Positions 17,584-26,392 are shown, counted from the first letter of the stretch. The stretch is DNA of 64,000 nt from DATCLS01 sp036563805 (GCA_036563805.1 DATCLS010000096.1:1-64000); one strand, 5' to 3'. The notes: generated by a model from the sequence alone, not told the origin. Made by a program: numbers and translations.

Positions 17584-18903
17584 GTGACCGATTCCCTCCC
17601 TGCTGCCGTCGGTGGCCGGACGTACGTGCTCGACACGTCGGTCCTGCTGGCCGATCCGTGGGCTCTCGGGCGCTTCGCGGAGCACGACGTCGTCGTCCCG
17701 CTCGTGGTGCTCACCGAGCTCGAGGGCAAGCGCCACCATCCCGAGCTGGGGTGGGCGGCCCGGCAGACACTGCGGATGCTCGAGGAGCTGCGCTTGGAGC
17801 ACGGATCGCTGCTGCGGCCGATGCCCGCCAACGACCAGGGAGGGACGCTGCGGGTCGAGATCAACCACACCGAGCTGGCGGGGTTCCCGGCGGCGCTGAG
17901 CAACGACACCAACGACCACCGCATCCTGGCCGTGGCCCGCAACCTCGCCACCGAGGGCCACAACGTCACCCTCGTCACCAAGGACCTGCCGCTGCGGCTC
18001 AAGGCCTCGATCGTCGGGCTCGACGCCGACGAGTACCGCAATGAGATGGTGGTCGACACGAGTTGGTCCGGCGTGGTCGAGCTGGACGTCGACGGCGGCA
18101 CCATCGACGCCCTGTTCGGCGAGCACGCGGTCGACCTCGAGGCGGCGCGCGACCTCCCGGCCAACACCGGCGTCGTGCTGCACGCCGGCACGCAGTCGGC
18201 GCTGGGCCGGGTCCACGACGACAAGCGGGTCCACCTGGTCCGGGCGGACCGGACGCTGTTCGACGTCCGGGGCCGGTCGGCCGAGCAGCGGATCGCCATC
18301 GACCTGCTGGCCGACCACGACGTGGGCATCGTGAGCCTCGGCGGCCCGGCGGGGACCGGCAAGAGCGTGCTGGCCCTGGCCGCCGGCCTCGACGCCGTGC
18401 TCGAGCAGGGCTCCCACAAGCGGGTGATCGTGTTCCGGCCCATCTTCCCGGTGGGCGGCCAGGACCTCGGCTACCTGCCCGGGTCCGAGGCCGAGAAGAT
18501 GCTGCCCTGGGGCGCGGCGGTCACCGACGCCCTCGAGGCCATCGCCGGCGCCGAGGTCATCGAGGAGGTGATGGCCCGGGGCCTGCTGGAGGTGCTTCCG
18601 CTGACCCACATCCGGGGCCGGAGCCTCACCGACAGCTTCGTGGTGATCGACGAGGCGCAGAACCTCGAGCGCACGGTCCTGCTCACCGCGCTCAGCCGGC
18701 TGGGCGAGAACAGCCGGGTCGTGCTCACGCACGACGTGGCCCAGCGCGACAACCTCCGGGTGGGCCGCCATGACGGGATCGTGTCGGTCATCGAGACGCT
18801 GAAGGGCCACCCGCTGTTCGGCCACGTGACCCTGACCCGGGCCGAGCGCAGCCGGGTCGCCGCCCTGGTCACACAGGTGCTGGACGGCGCCGCCGTCGGC
18901 TGA
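17584..18903 (+). CDS. PIN domain-PhoH ATPase (PhoH2-type)
   Basis: The 439-residue protein joins an N-terminal PIN nuclease domain (Asp17 in VLDTSVLLADP, Glu45 in TELEGKR, Asp111 in NDHRIL, Asp134 in TKDLPL) to a PhoH ATPase domain. The ATPase has Walker A GGPAGTGKS (near 253-261) and Walker B FVVIDEAQN. PhoH2 proteins of this type unwind and cut RNA in an ATP-dependent manner, and in mycobacteria one is paired with a small antitoxin-like protein; no such partner is evident directly upstream here. The GTG at 17584 follows GGGGGTG with proper spacing. It is monocistronic, with a long hairpin after it. Confidence 0.9.
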   Translation: MTDSLPAAVGGRTYVLDTSVLLADPWALGRFAEHDVVVPLVVLTELEGKRHHPELGWAARQTLRMLEELRLEHGSLLRPMPANDQGGTLRVEINHTELAGFPAALSNDTNDHRILAVARNLATEGHNVTLVTKDLPLRLKASIVGLDADEYRNEMVVDTSWSGVVELDVDGGTIDALFGEHAVDLEAARDLPANTGVVLHAGTQSALGRVHDDKRVHLVRADRTLFDVRGRSAEQRIAIDLLADHDVGIVSLGGPAGTGKSVLALAAGLDAVLEQGSHKRVIVFRPIFPVGGQDLGYLPGSEAEKMLPWGAAVTDALEAIAGAEVIEEVMARGLLEVLPLTHIRGRSLTDSFVVIDEAQNLERTVLLTALSRLGENSRVVLTHDVAQRDNLRVGRHDGIVSVIETLKGHPLFGHVTLTRAERSRVAALVTQVLDGAAVG

Positions 18904-18937
18904 CGCCGGCCGACGGTCGGCACTCCGACCAGCGATC

Positions 18938-18984
18938 CGCCCCGTGGGTGATCGAATCGAAACACGATCGTCACCCACGGGGCG
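18938..18984. terminator. Terminator-like long hairpin after the PhoH gene
   Basis: A perfect 14-bp stem (CGCCCCGTGGGTGA, 18938-18951, with its complement at 18971-18984) encloses a 19-nt loop, 35 nt after the PhoH stop. Flanking CGATC sequences extend the symmetry. There is no T tract. Since it also lies just before the transporter promoter it could instead be an operator. Confidence 0.55.
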
Positions 18985-18997
18985 CGATCGGTCTGGC

Positions 18998-19003
18998 TAG
19001 GGT
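18998..19003 (+). promoter_or_regulatory. Possible -10 box of the amino-acid ABC operon
   Basis: TAGGGT lies 89 nt before the solute-binding protein start, so this mRNA would have a leader with a Shine-Dalgarno sequence (AGGGAG, 7 nt before the ATG), unlike many neighbours. No convincing -35 is seen; the large hairpin ends 14 nt upstream. Confidence 0.35.
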
Positions 19004-19092
19004 CATGCTCGCCAACACGCCAGTGCGGGCGGCCGGCACAGGACGAACGGGCGGGGAGCCAGCAGTCCGCGATGCCGAACAGGGAGACGCCC

Positions 19093-20214
19093 ATGGGGGG
19101 ACGACGGACACGCGCGTGGAGACTGCTGGGCATGCTCGCGGTGTTGAGCCTGCTCGGCTCCGCGTGCAGCGACGACGACGCCAGCGGTGACCGCGGGCAA
19201 CAGGCCCAAGGTGGCGACGGCGGCGGGAGCCTCCTCGAGGAGGTCCGCGACCGGGGCACGCTCAACTGCGGGGTCAACGACGCGGTGCCGGGCTTCGGGG
19301 TCGTCGACGACGAGGGCAACTACTCCGGCTTCGACATCGAGTTCTGCCGGGTCGTGGCGGCCGCCGTGCTGGGCGACGCCGACGCCGTCGAGTTCACGCC
19401 GCTCGACGCCGAGACGCGCTTCACCGCCCTGCAGTCGGGCGAGATCGACGTGCTCATCCGCAACACGACGTTCACGGCCCAGCGCGACGGCGCCGAGGGC
19501 GCCCGGTTCCTGCAGACGACGTTCTACGACGGCCAGGGGATGATGGTCCGGGCCGACTCGGGCTTCCGGTCGATCGACGACATGGACGACACCAACATCT
19601 GCGTGCTGGCCGGCACGACCACCGAGCTCAACCTCGCCACCCGGTTCGGGGACGCCGGCCTCGCCTACGAGCCGCTGACCTTCGACGACGCCGACGCCAT
19701 CCAGGAGGCGTTCATAAACGGCCAGTGCGACGGCTGGACGTCCGACCTGTCGCAGCTGGCCGGCGTCCGCTCGGCCTTCCCCGAGTCGGAGGGCGGCCCC
19801 GAGGCGCTGACGATCTTCGACGAGGCGTTCTCCAAGGAGCCGCTCGGCCCGGTGGTGCGCGACGGCGACGACGATTGGGCCGACGCCGTCAACTGGGCGG
19901 TGATCTCGACGATGCTCGCCGAGGAGTTCGACATCACCCAGGACAACCTCGACCAGATGCTCGAGAGCGACAACGCCGACATCCGGCGGCTGCTCGGCCA
20001 GCCGGTCGAGGCCGAGGAGGGCGCCGAGCCCGAGCCGTTCGACCCGGGCGTCGGCCTCGAGCCCACGTTCGTGGTCGACGTGATCGAGCAGGTGGGCAAC
20101 TACGGCGAGATCTACGACCGCACGGTCGGCGCCGACAGCGACCTCCAGCTCGAGCGGGGCCTGAACGCCCAGTGGCAGGACGGCGGGCTCCTCTACGCCC
20201 CGCCCTACCGCTGA
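19093..20214 (+). CDS. Polar amino-acid ABC transporter, solute-binding lipoprotein (AapJ/BztA-like)
   Basis: This 373-residue protein captures amino acids outside the membrane and delivers them to the two permeases encoded next. The signal peptide ends in LLGSAC, with Cys25 as lipid anchor. The type 3 binding fold is seen in RGTLNCGVNDAVPGFGVVDDEGNYSG, FDIEFCRVVAAAV, FTALQSGEIDVLIRNTT and QEAFINGQCDGWTSDLSQL. The length and the NYGEIYDRTVG end match the AapJ/BztA group that handles general L-amino acids or Glu/Gln/Asp/Asn. I prefer the ATG at 19093 because AGGGAG precedes it by 7 nt; the ATG at 19072 would add seven residues. Confidence 0.9.
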   Translation: MGGRRTRAWRLLGMLAVLSLLGSACSDDDASGDRGQQAQGGDGGGSLLEEVRDRGTLNCGVNDAVPGFGVVDDEGNYSGFDIEFCRVVAAAVLGDADAVEFTPLDAETRFTALQSGEIDVLIRNTTFTAQRDGAEGARFLQTTFYDGQGMMVRADSGFRSIDDMDDTNICVLAGTTTELNLATRFGDAGLAYEPLTFDDADAIQEAFINGQCDGWTSDLSQLAGVRSAFPESEGGPEALTIFDEAFSKEPLGPVVRDGDDDWADAVNWAVISTMLAEEFDITQDNLDQMLESDNADIRRLLGQPVEAEEGAEPEPFDPGVGLEPTFVVDVIEQVGNYGEIYDRTVGADSDLQLERGLNAQWQDGGLLYAPPYR

Positions 20215-20234
20215 GCCGCCCGGTCCCGAGCGCG

Positions 20235-21404
20235 ATGGCGACGACCCCGGTCGTTTCGCGGCCGCCCCTGTGGCGCGACGTGCGCGTGCGGCGCGTCGCG
20301 ATCCAGGTGGCGGTCCTGGCCGGGGTCGTCGCCCTGTTCGCCTACCTCTACGACAACCTGCGGGCCAACGAGCGGGCGCTGGGCATCGACGGGTCGTACG
20401 ACTTCCTCGACCAGCAGGCCGGGTTCCGCATCGCCTACACCGACTTCTCGCCGGGCGACACGGTCCTCAACGCCATCCTCACCGGCCTCCGCAACACGCT
20501 GGCGGTGTCGCTCGTCGGCATCGTGCTGACGCTGGTGGTCGGCACCGTGGTCGGTATCGCCCGCCTCTCGTCCAACTGGGTCGTCCGCAAGGCGGCGGGC
20601 GTCTACGTCGAGACCCTGCGCAACCTGCCGCCGCTCCTGGTCATCGTGTTCGTCAACTCGGCCGGCCTGTCGGCCCTGCCGACGATCGAGGACGCCACCG
20701 ACATCGGCGGGTTCCTGGTGCTGTCGGTGCGGCAGATCGGTATCGCCATCCCCCGGGGCGACGGGCACGGCGGCCTCTACCTGGCGCTGCTCGTCGCCGC
20801 GGTGGTCGCCGCCTTGGCGCTGGGCCGCTGGCGGCGGGCCGTGGAGGAGCGCACCGGCCGCCCTGCCCGGGCCTGGACCCTGGGCGTCACGCTGGTGGCG
20901 GTCGTGGCCATGGCCGGCTACGTGGCCCTCGACGCCCCGATGGTGCTGTCGCGACCCGAGGTGGTCGGGCGACGGGTCGAGGGCGGGACGATCATGAGCC
21001 TGCCCTTCGCCGCCGTGCTCGTCGGTCTCGTGCTCTACACGTCGTCGCACGTGGCCGAGATCGTGCGGGGGGCGATCCTGGCCGTACCGAAGGGGCAGAC
21101 CGAGGCGGCCACCGCCCTCGGGCTCTCGCCCGGCCAGCGCCTGCGGCACGTCGTGCTGCCCCAGGCCTTCCGTATCGCCGTGCCGCCCATCATCAACCAG
21201 TTCCTCAACCTGACCAAGAACACGTCGCTGGGCGTCGCCGTCGCCTACCCCGAGGCGATGTACGTGACCAACACGGTGATCGGCAACGGGAACCCGGCGA
21301 TCCAGTCGATCCTCGTCGTCATGGGGCTGTACCTGGTCGTGTCGCTGGCGATCTCGCTCGTGTCCAACCTGGCCAACTGGCGCCTGCGGCTGGTGGAGCG
21401 ATGA
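20235..21404 (+). CDS. Amino-acid ABC transporter permease (AapQ/BztB-like)
   Basis: This 389-residue membrane protein has an N-terminal transmembrane segment, a periplasmic insert with DYDF-like FDLDQQAG region (SYDFLDQQAGFRI), and the PAAT permease core starting LRNTLAVSLVGIVLTLVVG. A central insert with two more hydrophobic stretches is characteristic of the long AapQ/BztB subgroup. The EAA loop that contacts the ATPase is seen as KGQTEAATALGLSPGQRLRHVVLPQAFRIAVPP. It follows the binding-protein gene by 20 nt and overlaps the next permease start (ATGA). Confidence 0.9.
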   Translation: MATTPVVSRPPLWRDVRVRRVAIQVAVLAGVVALFAYLYDNLRANERALGIDGSYDFLDQQAGFRIAYTDFSPGDTVLNAILTGLRNTLAVSLVGIVLTLVVGTVVGIARLSSNWVVRKAAGVYVETLRNLPPLLVIVFVNSAGLSALPTIEDATDIGGFLVLSVRQIGIAIPRGDGHGGLYLALLVAAVVAALALGRWRRAVEERTGRPARAWTLGVTLVAVVAMAGYVALDAPMVLSRPEVVGRRVEGGTIMSLPFAAVLVGLVLYTSSHVAEIVRGAILAVPKGQTEAATALGLSPGQRLRHVVLPQAFRIAVPPIINQFLNLTKNTSLGVAVAYPEAMYVTNTVIGNGNPAIQSILVVMGLYLVVSLAISLVSNLANWRLRLVER

Positions 21405-22711
21405 CCGCCGTCGATCCGGGCGACGCCCTCGCCGGCCTGGCCGAGCCGGTCGCCCCCGCGCCCGAGCCCGAGCCGCCGGCCCGCGACCTGACCCCGCGCC
21501 AGTGGGTCCGGACCAACCTGGCCGCCAGCCCGGCCGACCTCGCCCTGACCGTCGTGTTCGGTCTGATCGCCGCCTACGCCGCCTACCGGCTGCTGCGCTG
21601 GGTGTTCGTCACCACCGACTGGGAGATCGTCCGGGTCAACCTGCGGCAGTTCATGATCGGCCCGTTCCCGTCCGACCAGCTGTGGCGGCCGTGGGCCTCG
21701 GGCTACGTCCTGGCCGCCGCCCTGGGCCTCGCCGGGGGCGTCCTGGTCGGCCGGCCTGCTCCCGGGGGCGAGGGCGCCGGGGGCGATGCCGAGGCCGACG
21801 GGCGCGCCGGCGCCGGTGCCGGCCTCCGCGGCCTGGCGGAGCGGTTCTGGCCCCTGGGCCTGGGGGCGGTGGTGGTGCTGTCGTTCACCCGCACGCCGCT
21901 GCCGACGCTGCTCACCGTCGGCCTGGTCGCCGTGTTCCTGGCCTTTCGCCTCCTGGGGGCCCGGGCGCTGGGGGCGCTGCGGCGCTTCGTGTGGCTGATC
22001 GTGGCCGTCGGGGTGCTGGCGGCGCTCCAGGTCATCGTCGCCGGCCCGGGCGGCGTCGGCTGGGACGACTGGGGCGGCCTCCACCTGGCCGTGGCGGCGA
22101 CGGTGGCGGGCATCGTGCTCGCCTTCCCGCTCGGCGTCGTGCTGGCCCTGGGGCGGCGGTCGTCGCTGCCCGCCGTCCGTCTGGTCTCGACCTGCTACAT
22201 CGAGGCGTTCCGGGCGGTCCCGCTGGTGGCGCTGCTGTTCATGGGCCGGTACATGGTCGGCTTCCTGTTCCCCACCACGGTCGACCCGCCGAGCCAGCTG
22301 GTGCGGGCGGTGATCGCCATCACGCTGTTCGAGGCGGCCTACGTCGCCGAGATCGTGCGGGGCGGCCTGCAGGCCGTGCCGGCAGGCCAGATCGAGGCCG
22401 CCCACGCCGTGGGCCTGTCGCAGACGCAGGCCCTGCGGCTGGTTGTGCTGCCCCAGGCCCTGCGGGCGGTGATCCCGGCGATGGTGGGGCAGTTCATCAG
22501 CCTGTTCAAGGACACGTCGCTGCTCAGCATCGTCAACTTCGTCGAGCTGCTGACGGTGGCCGAGCGGGCGACCGAGCAGTCGGCCTTCCGGGGCCAGGGC
22601 CTGCAGGCCGTGGTGCTGGCGTTCGCCGGCTTCCTGTACTGGGTCGGCTGCTCGACGATGGCCCGGGAGAGCCGGCGGCTGGAGCGCCGCTTGGGCGTGG
22701 GGGAGCGATGA
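21401..22711 (+). CDS. Amino-acid ABC transporter permease (AapM/BztC-like)
   Basis: The 436-residue protein is the second permease of the heterodimeric channel. After a Pro/Glu-rich cytoplasmic start (1-40) there are several hydrophobic segments (about 46-66, 90-112, 140-165, 175-200), then the permease core LHLAVAATVAGIVLAFPLG. The EAA loop is AGQIEAAHAVGLSQTQALRLVVLPQALRAVIPA. A Gly/Ala/Asp-rich loop at about 113-140 (APGGEGAGGDAEADG) is peculiar to this protein. Its start overlaps the stop of the upstream permease, and the ATPase gene follows after about 60 nt. Confidence 0.9.
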   Translation: MTAVDPGDALAGLAEPVAPAPEPEPPARDLTPRQWVRTNLAASPADLALTVVFGLIAAYAAYRLLRWVFVTTDWEIVRVNLRQFMIGPFPSDQLWRPWASGYVLAAALGLAGGVLVGRPAPGGEGAGGDAEADGRAGAGAGLRGLAERFWPLGLGAVVVLSFTRTPLPTLLTVGLVAVFLAFRLLGARALGALRRFVWLIVAVGVLAALQVIVAGPGGVGWDDWGGLHLAVAATVAGIVLAFPLGVVLALGRRSSLPAVRLVSTCYIEAFRAVPLVALLFMGRYMVGFLFPTTVDPPSQLVRAVIAITLFEAAYVAEIVRGGLQAVPAGQIEAAHAVGLSQTQALRLVVLPQALRAVIPAMVGQFISLFKDTSLLSIVNFVELLTVAERATEQSAFRGQGLQAVVLAFAGFLYWVGCSTMARESRRLERRLGVGER

Positions 22712-22772
22712 GCGAGCACTCGTGCGAGGGGGGCCCGAGCGGCCCGCCGCCATGCGGCAAGAGCGGGAAGCG

Positions 22773-23597
22773 ATGAGCGAGATGACCGAGGAACCGACGA
22801 GCGGTCCGGCCGGCGGCGACGCCACCCCGGACCCGGCCGCGCCGGCCACGGCCCCGGCCGTCACCGGCGAGCCGATCATCGTCTGCGAAGGCGTCGAGAA
22901 GTGGTTCGGCAAGTTCCAGGCGCTGCGCGGCGTCGACCTGACCGTCGGCCGCCAGGAGGTCGTGGTCGTCATCGGCCCGTCCGGCTCCGGCAAGTCGACG
23001 TTCATCCGTTGTATCAACCGGCTGGAGCCCCACGACCGGGGCCGGATCGTGGTCGACGGCACCGAGCTCACCAACGACCTGCGCAACATCGCCGAGGTCC
23101 GCCGCGAGGTGGGCATGGTGTTCCAGCAGTTCAATCTGTTCCCCCACCTGACCGTCCTCGAGAACGTGACGCTCGGCCCCCGCAAGGTGCGGCGCTGGCC
23201 CAAGGCCCGGGCCGAGAAGGTGGCGATGGAGATGCTGGAGCGGGTGCGCATCCCCGAGCAGGCCCGCAAGTACCCCGGCCAGCTCTCCGGCGGCCAGCAG
23301 CAACGGGTGGCGATCGCCCGGGCGCTGGCCATGCAGCCCAAGATCATGCTGTTCGACGAGCCGACCTCGGCGCTCGACCCCGAGATGATCGCCGAGGTGC
23401 TCGACGTCATGCGCGAGCTCGGCCGTTCGGGCATGACGATGATCGTGGTCACCCACGAGATGGGGTTCGCCCGCGAGGTGGCCGACCGGGTGGTGTTCAT
23501 GGCCGACGGCGAGATCGTCGAGGCCGGCACCCCCGAGCACTTCTTCCGCGACCCCACCGAGGAGCGCACCAGGCTGTTCCTCAGCCAGATCCTCTGA
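22773..23597 (+). CDS. Amino-acid ABC transporter ATP-binding protein (AapP/GlnQ-like)
   Basis: The 274-residue ATPase powers the transporter encoded just upstream. It has Walker A GPSGSGKS (about 68-75), the Q-loop VFQQFNLFPHLTV, the signature LSGGQQQRVAIARAL, Walker B IMLFDEPTSALDP and the H-loop VTHEMGF. It ends in LFLSQIL, as in the GlnQ group. The N-terminal 30 residues are a Gly/Pro/Ala extension. Among several in-frame starts I chose the ATG at 22773 because of the purine-rich GCGGGAAGCG before it; 22722 (GTG) and 22752 are alternatives. Confidence 0.92.
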   Translation: MSEMTEEPTSGPAGGDATPDPAAPATAPAVTGEPIIVCEGVEKWFGKFQALRGVDLTVGRQEVVVVIGPSGSGKSTFIRCINRLEPHDRGRIVVDGTELTNDLRNIAEVRREVGMVFQQFNLFPHLTVLENVTLGPRKVRRWPKARAEKVAMEMLERVRIPEQARKYPGQLSGGQQQRVAIARALAMQPKIMLFDEPTSALDPEMIAEVLDVMRELGRSGMTMIVVTHEMGFAREVADRVVFMADGEIVEAGTPEHFFRDPTEERTRLFLSQIL

Positions 23598-23625
23598 GCC
23601 GGCCGGCGCCCGGCGACCGGCTCCT

Positions 23626-23658
23626 CGGCCGGGTTCTCCGGCCGGAGAAATCCGGCCG
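23626..23658. terminator. Nested palindrome/hairpin after the ABC operon
   Basis: A perfect 16-bp palindrome TTCTCCGGCCGGAGAA (23634-23649) is enclosed in CGGCCGG and CCGGCCG arms, 29 nt after the ATPase stop. It could terminate the operon or act as an operator for the oxygenase gene 78 nt further on. Confidence 0.5.
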
Positions 23659-23735
23659 ATGCCGGTGAGTTTCGCGTCACGGCGGGGTCCGTATGGGAGG
23701 TAGAGATCTCACGAACGGGCCGAGGTGATCGTCGT

Positions 23736-24542
23736 ATGGGCATGGGTACCGACACGCTGGTGCGGGCCGCCGAGGGCGTCGACGAAGGGGTCGACGAGAG
23801 CGTCGTCGACGAGGGGGTCGCCGCGGCCGAGGCCGTGCGCCGGCGCCTGGCCGGCCTCGACTGGGAGGCCTTGTCCGCCGCGCTCGACCGCGACGGCTAC
23901 GCGGTCACGCCCGTCCCGCTCGTCGGCGAGGCGACCGCCGCCGAGATGCGCGCCGGCTTCGACGACGACCGGCTCTACCGCTCGACGGTCCACATGGCGC
24001 GGCTGCGCTACGGCGATGGCGTCTACCGGTACTTCCGGGCGCCGCTGCCCCCGGTCGTCGCCGCCCTGCGCGAGGCCGCCTACCCGCCGCTGGCAATCGT
24101 GGCCAACCGGTGGGCGGTCCGCCTCCGCAGCCGCGACCGCTACCCCGACCGGCTCAGCGAGCTGGCCCGCCGGTGCCGGGCCGTCGGCCAGACCGAGCCC
24201 ACCCCACTCGTGCTCCGCTACGGGCCGGGCGGCTGGAACGCCCTCCACCAGGACCTGTACGGCGAGATCGCGTTCCCGCTCCAGCTGGCGATCCCGCTCA
24301 GCCAGGCCGGCCGCGACTACGACGGCGGCGAGAACCTGCTGGTCGAGCAGCGGCCCCGGGCCCAGTCGCGGGGCACGGCGATCACGGTCCCGCTCGGCCA
24401 CGGGCTCGTGTTCCCCACCCGCCACCGGCCGGTCCCCGGGGCGCGGGGCGACCAGCGGGTGACCGTCCGCCACGGCGTGAGCACCGTGCGCTCGGGCGAG
24501 CGGTACACGCTCGGCATCATCTTCCACGACGCCCGGCCGTAG
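23736..24542 (+). CDS. 2-oxoglutarate/Fe(II)-dependent oxygenase family protein
   Basis: The 268-residue protein has the HxD iron-binding pair in NALHQDLYGEIAFPLQ and the distal His in VTVRHGVSTVRSGERYTLGIIFHDA, where the Arg would bind 2-oxoglutarate. LRYGPGGWNALHQD is characteristic of this group, which includes proteins annotated as prolyl hydroxylase-like or alkylation-repair associated enzymes. The N-terminal 50 residues contain Val/Asp/Glu repeats (GVDEGVDESVVDEGV). GAGGTGAT lies 8 nt before the ATG. It is a single gene; the substrate is unknown. Confidence 0.75.
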   Translation: MGMGTDTLVRAAEGVDEGVDESVVDEGVAAAEAVRRRLAGLDWEALSAALDRDGYAVTPVPLVGEATAAEMRAGFDDDRLYRSTVHMARLRYGDGVYRYFRAPLPPVVAALREAAYPPLAIVANRWAVRLRSRDRYPDRLSELARRCRAVGQTEPTPLVLRYGPGGWNALHQDLYGEIAFPLQLAIPLSQAGRDYDGGENLLVEQRPRAQSRGTAITVPLGHGLVFPTRHRPVPGARGDQRVTVRHGVSTVRSGERYTLGIIFHDARP

Positions 24543-24590
24543 GGCCGGGGCCGCAGACGCCCCGGGCCGGCGGCCGGCCCGCGCCGCCCC

Positions 24591-25187
24591 TCAGCAGTTG
24601 CTGGGCGCCGGCGTCCCGGCGAACCGGGCCGCCAGGTACGAGACCGCGGCCGGCGCCCCGGTGACCGACAGGACGTCGTGCTCGCTCAAAATGTCCGTGT
24701 ACATCTGCACCCGTACGCCCTGTGCGCACCAGTCCGCCCGCAGCGCCTGCGCCACCGGGTACCGGATCAGCTCGTCGAAGCGCGAGTGGTACTCGTCGAA
24801 TGCGCGAGTGGTAGACGTACACGGGCGCGGCCGGCGCCATCCCGCCCATCTCGTTCTCGTCGAGCACGGCCTGGGCGACGGGCTCGCCCAGCGGGTCGTT
24901 CGAGGTCGCGTAGTCGCGCAGGCGGCGGAACGGGTAGCTGATCGTCGCCTCGGCCACGCACATGTCGCCGATGTCGGCGACCAGGGCGTGGACGGCGTCG
25001 TTGAGCAGCGTGAGCAGCTCGGGGTACTGGCGGCTCAGCCCGACGGTGGCGGCGAAGAACAGGCCCGAGAACGCGCCGCCGTCCATCTGTCGGCCGGCGG
25101 CCTCGAGGTCGGCCGGCGTGCCGCCCGAGGCCACGCCGACCACCCGCACCTCGGGGGCGTAGCCGGGCTGGAGCTGGGCGGCCCACC
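24591..25187 (-). pseudogene. Remnant of a secretory (LIP-family) lipase, truncated and frameshifted
   Basis: The minus strand encodes WAAQLQPGYAPEVRVVGVASGGTPADLEAAG, GGAFSGLFFAATVGLSRQYPEL and VYVYHS, and, in another frame, HSRFDELIRYPVAQALRADWC and SEHDVLSVTG up to a TGA at 24591-24593. These are typical of secretory lipases, including the late Asp (FDELI) and His (EHDVLS) of the triad. The N-terminal half with the nucleophile Ser is absent. The frame break is caused by a 22-bp tandem duplication at 24771-24813. The gene is therefore dead by two lesions. Confidence 0.8.
24771..24813 (+). repeat. Imperfect tandem duplication (21 + 22 bp) inside the lipase remnant
   Basis: CTCGTCGAAGCGCGAGTGGTA (24771-24791) is followed at once by the same sequence with one extra T after CTCGTCGAA (24792-24813). 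Removing the 22-bp copy restores the lipase frame, so the duplication caused the shift. Confidence 0.9.
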
Positions 25188-25189
25188 CG

Positions 25190-25354
25190 GTGGTCGACAG
25201 GTTCGCCCTCCACCGCCTGGCCCGGCCCCGCCCCCGCGACGACGAGGTGGAGGGCCTGCGGGAGGCCATGCGGGCCCTGTTCGCCGCCCACGTCATGAGC
25301 GACGACGAGCGGGCCTGCTGGGACGAGCGGCTCAGCCGGGCGCCCGGGCGCTGA
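25190..25354 (+). pseudogene. C-terminal fragment of an unrecognised plus-strand gene
   Basis: Right next to the truncated lipase, the plus strand has 54 codons ending in a TGA at 25352-25354 with strong coding character: RFALHRLARPRPRDDEVEGL and MRALFAAHVMSDDERACWDE. It has the amphipathic charged-helix look of a regulator or enzyme C-terminus, but no family is recognised. Upstream of about 25190 the same frame turns into antisense lipase sequence. It is thus a gene end stranded at a recombination junction. A very short functional protein from the GTG at 25190 is less likely. Confidence 0.5.
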
Positions 25355-25456
25355 CCCGCGGCCCGGGCCTGCTCGGGGAGGCTTGGTGCGGCCGACTCGG
25401 GGGGCTTGGTCCGGCCGGCTCGGGCCGGCCTGGGCCGGTCGCTGCGCCGGCGGCGG

Positions 25457-26392
25457 CTACGAGTGGGCCAGGCGCAGGCCGGGGCGGGGCCAGTCGAGGG
25501 CGACCAGCTTGCCCGTGCCCGACAGGGTCACGTAGGCGGTGCGCAGCCCGTCCCCGCCGAAACAGATGTTGGTGACCAGGGGGTCGGGTAGCGGGGTGTG
25601 CTCAACCCGCTCGCCGTCCGGCGAGATGGCGGTGATGCCGCCGTTGATCAACGTGCCCACGCATACCCAGCCCTCCCCGTCAACGGCCAGCGAGTCGAGC
25701 AGCTGCATGCCGGGCAGCCCGCACAGCAGGCGGCCGCCGGGCGCCGGGACCTCGGCCGGGAGCGCGACCTGGCCCGGCGCGGTCACCTCCCACGCCCACA
25801 CGCGCCCCCGATACGTCTCGGCCACGTACAGCGTCGAGCCGTCGGGCGACAGGCCGATGCCGTTCGGCGCGTCCAGCGGGAACAGCACCTCGGTGCACGC
25901 GGACCCGTCCGCTTTGGCGTAGTGGACGCCGGTGCGGTCGGCGGTCCGCTCGGCGATCACGCCGTGGTCGGTGAACCAGAACCCGCCGTCGCCGTCGAAC
26001 ACCAGGTCGTTGGGCGCCCGCAGCGGGCCGGACGACGACTCGGTGTAGAGGGTCTCGACCGCCCCGGTGTCGAGGTCGACCCGCTGGATCGACCCGCCCT
26101 GCCAGTCGGGCGGATGGGGCGTGCCGGGGACGGTCAGGCCGAACCGCTCCTCCCAGTCGAAGCAGCCGCCGTTGTTGCAGACGTAGACCTTGCCGTCGGG
26201 GCCGAGGGCGGCGCCGTTGGGGCCGCCGCCCAGCTCGGCGACGATGTCGACCGACCCGTCCGGCCAGACCCGGTCGAGCGTGCCCCGGACGATCTCCACC
26301 AGCAGGACGCTGCCGTCGTCCAGCGCCACCGGCCCCTCCGGGAAGCGCAGCCCGGAGGCCACCTCCCGCACGCTCTCCTGCACGTCGACCAT
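25457..26392 (-). CDS. SMP-30/gluconolactonase-like beta-propeller hydrolase
   Basis: The 311-residue protein has the SMP-30 layout. EGPVALDDGSVLLVE carries the first metal Glu; GGPNGAALGPDGKVYVCNNGG, LRAPNDLVFDGDGGFWFTDHG with a metal Asn, and LDAPNGIGLSPDGSTLYVAETY follow, and the last carries the catalytic Asp region. The family opens sugar or other lactones with a divalent cation. The substrate is not evident. I prefer the ATG at 26392 because a run of G (GGGGGGA) precedes it; the ATG at 26410 is the alternative. No operon partner: it lies between remnants and an unrelated minus-strand gene 69 nt upstream. Confidence 0.83.
   Translation of the reverse strand: MVDVQESVREVASGLRFPEGPVALDDGSVLLVEIVRGTLDRVWPDGSVDIVAELGGGPNGAALGPDGKVYVCNNGGCFDWEERFGLTVPGTPHPPDWQGGSIQRVDLDTGAVETLYTESSSGPLRAPNDLVFDGDGGFWFTDHGVIAERTADRTGVHYAKADGSACTEVLFPLDAPNGIGLSPDGSTLYVAETYRGRVWAWEVTAPGQVALPAEVPAPGGRLLCGLPGMQLLDSLAVDGEGWVCVGTLINGGITAISPDGERVEHTPLPDPLVTNICFGGDGLRTAYVTLSGTGKLVALDWPRPGLRLAHS

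Noticed and set aside
17584..18903. A PhoAT toxin-antitoxin pair
   Set aside because: No convincing small antitoxin-like frame precedes the PhoH2-type gene; lutC ends 160 nt upstream.
18938..18984. Operator for the amino-acid transporter
   Set aside because: The large hairpin is close to the possible promoter, but its length, stability and place after a monocistronic gene fit a terminator better; kept as a terminator with reserve.
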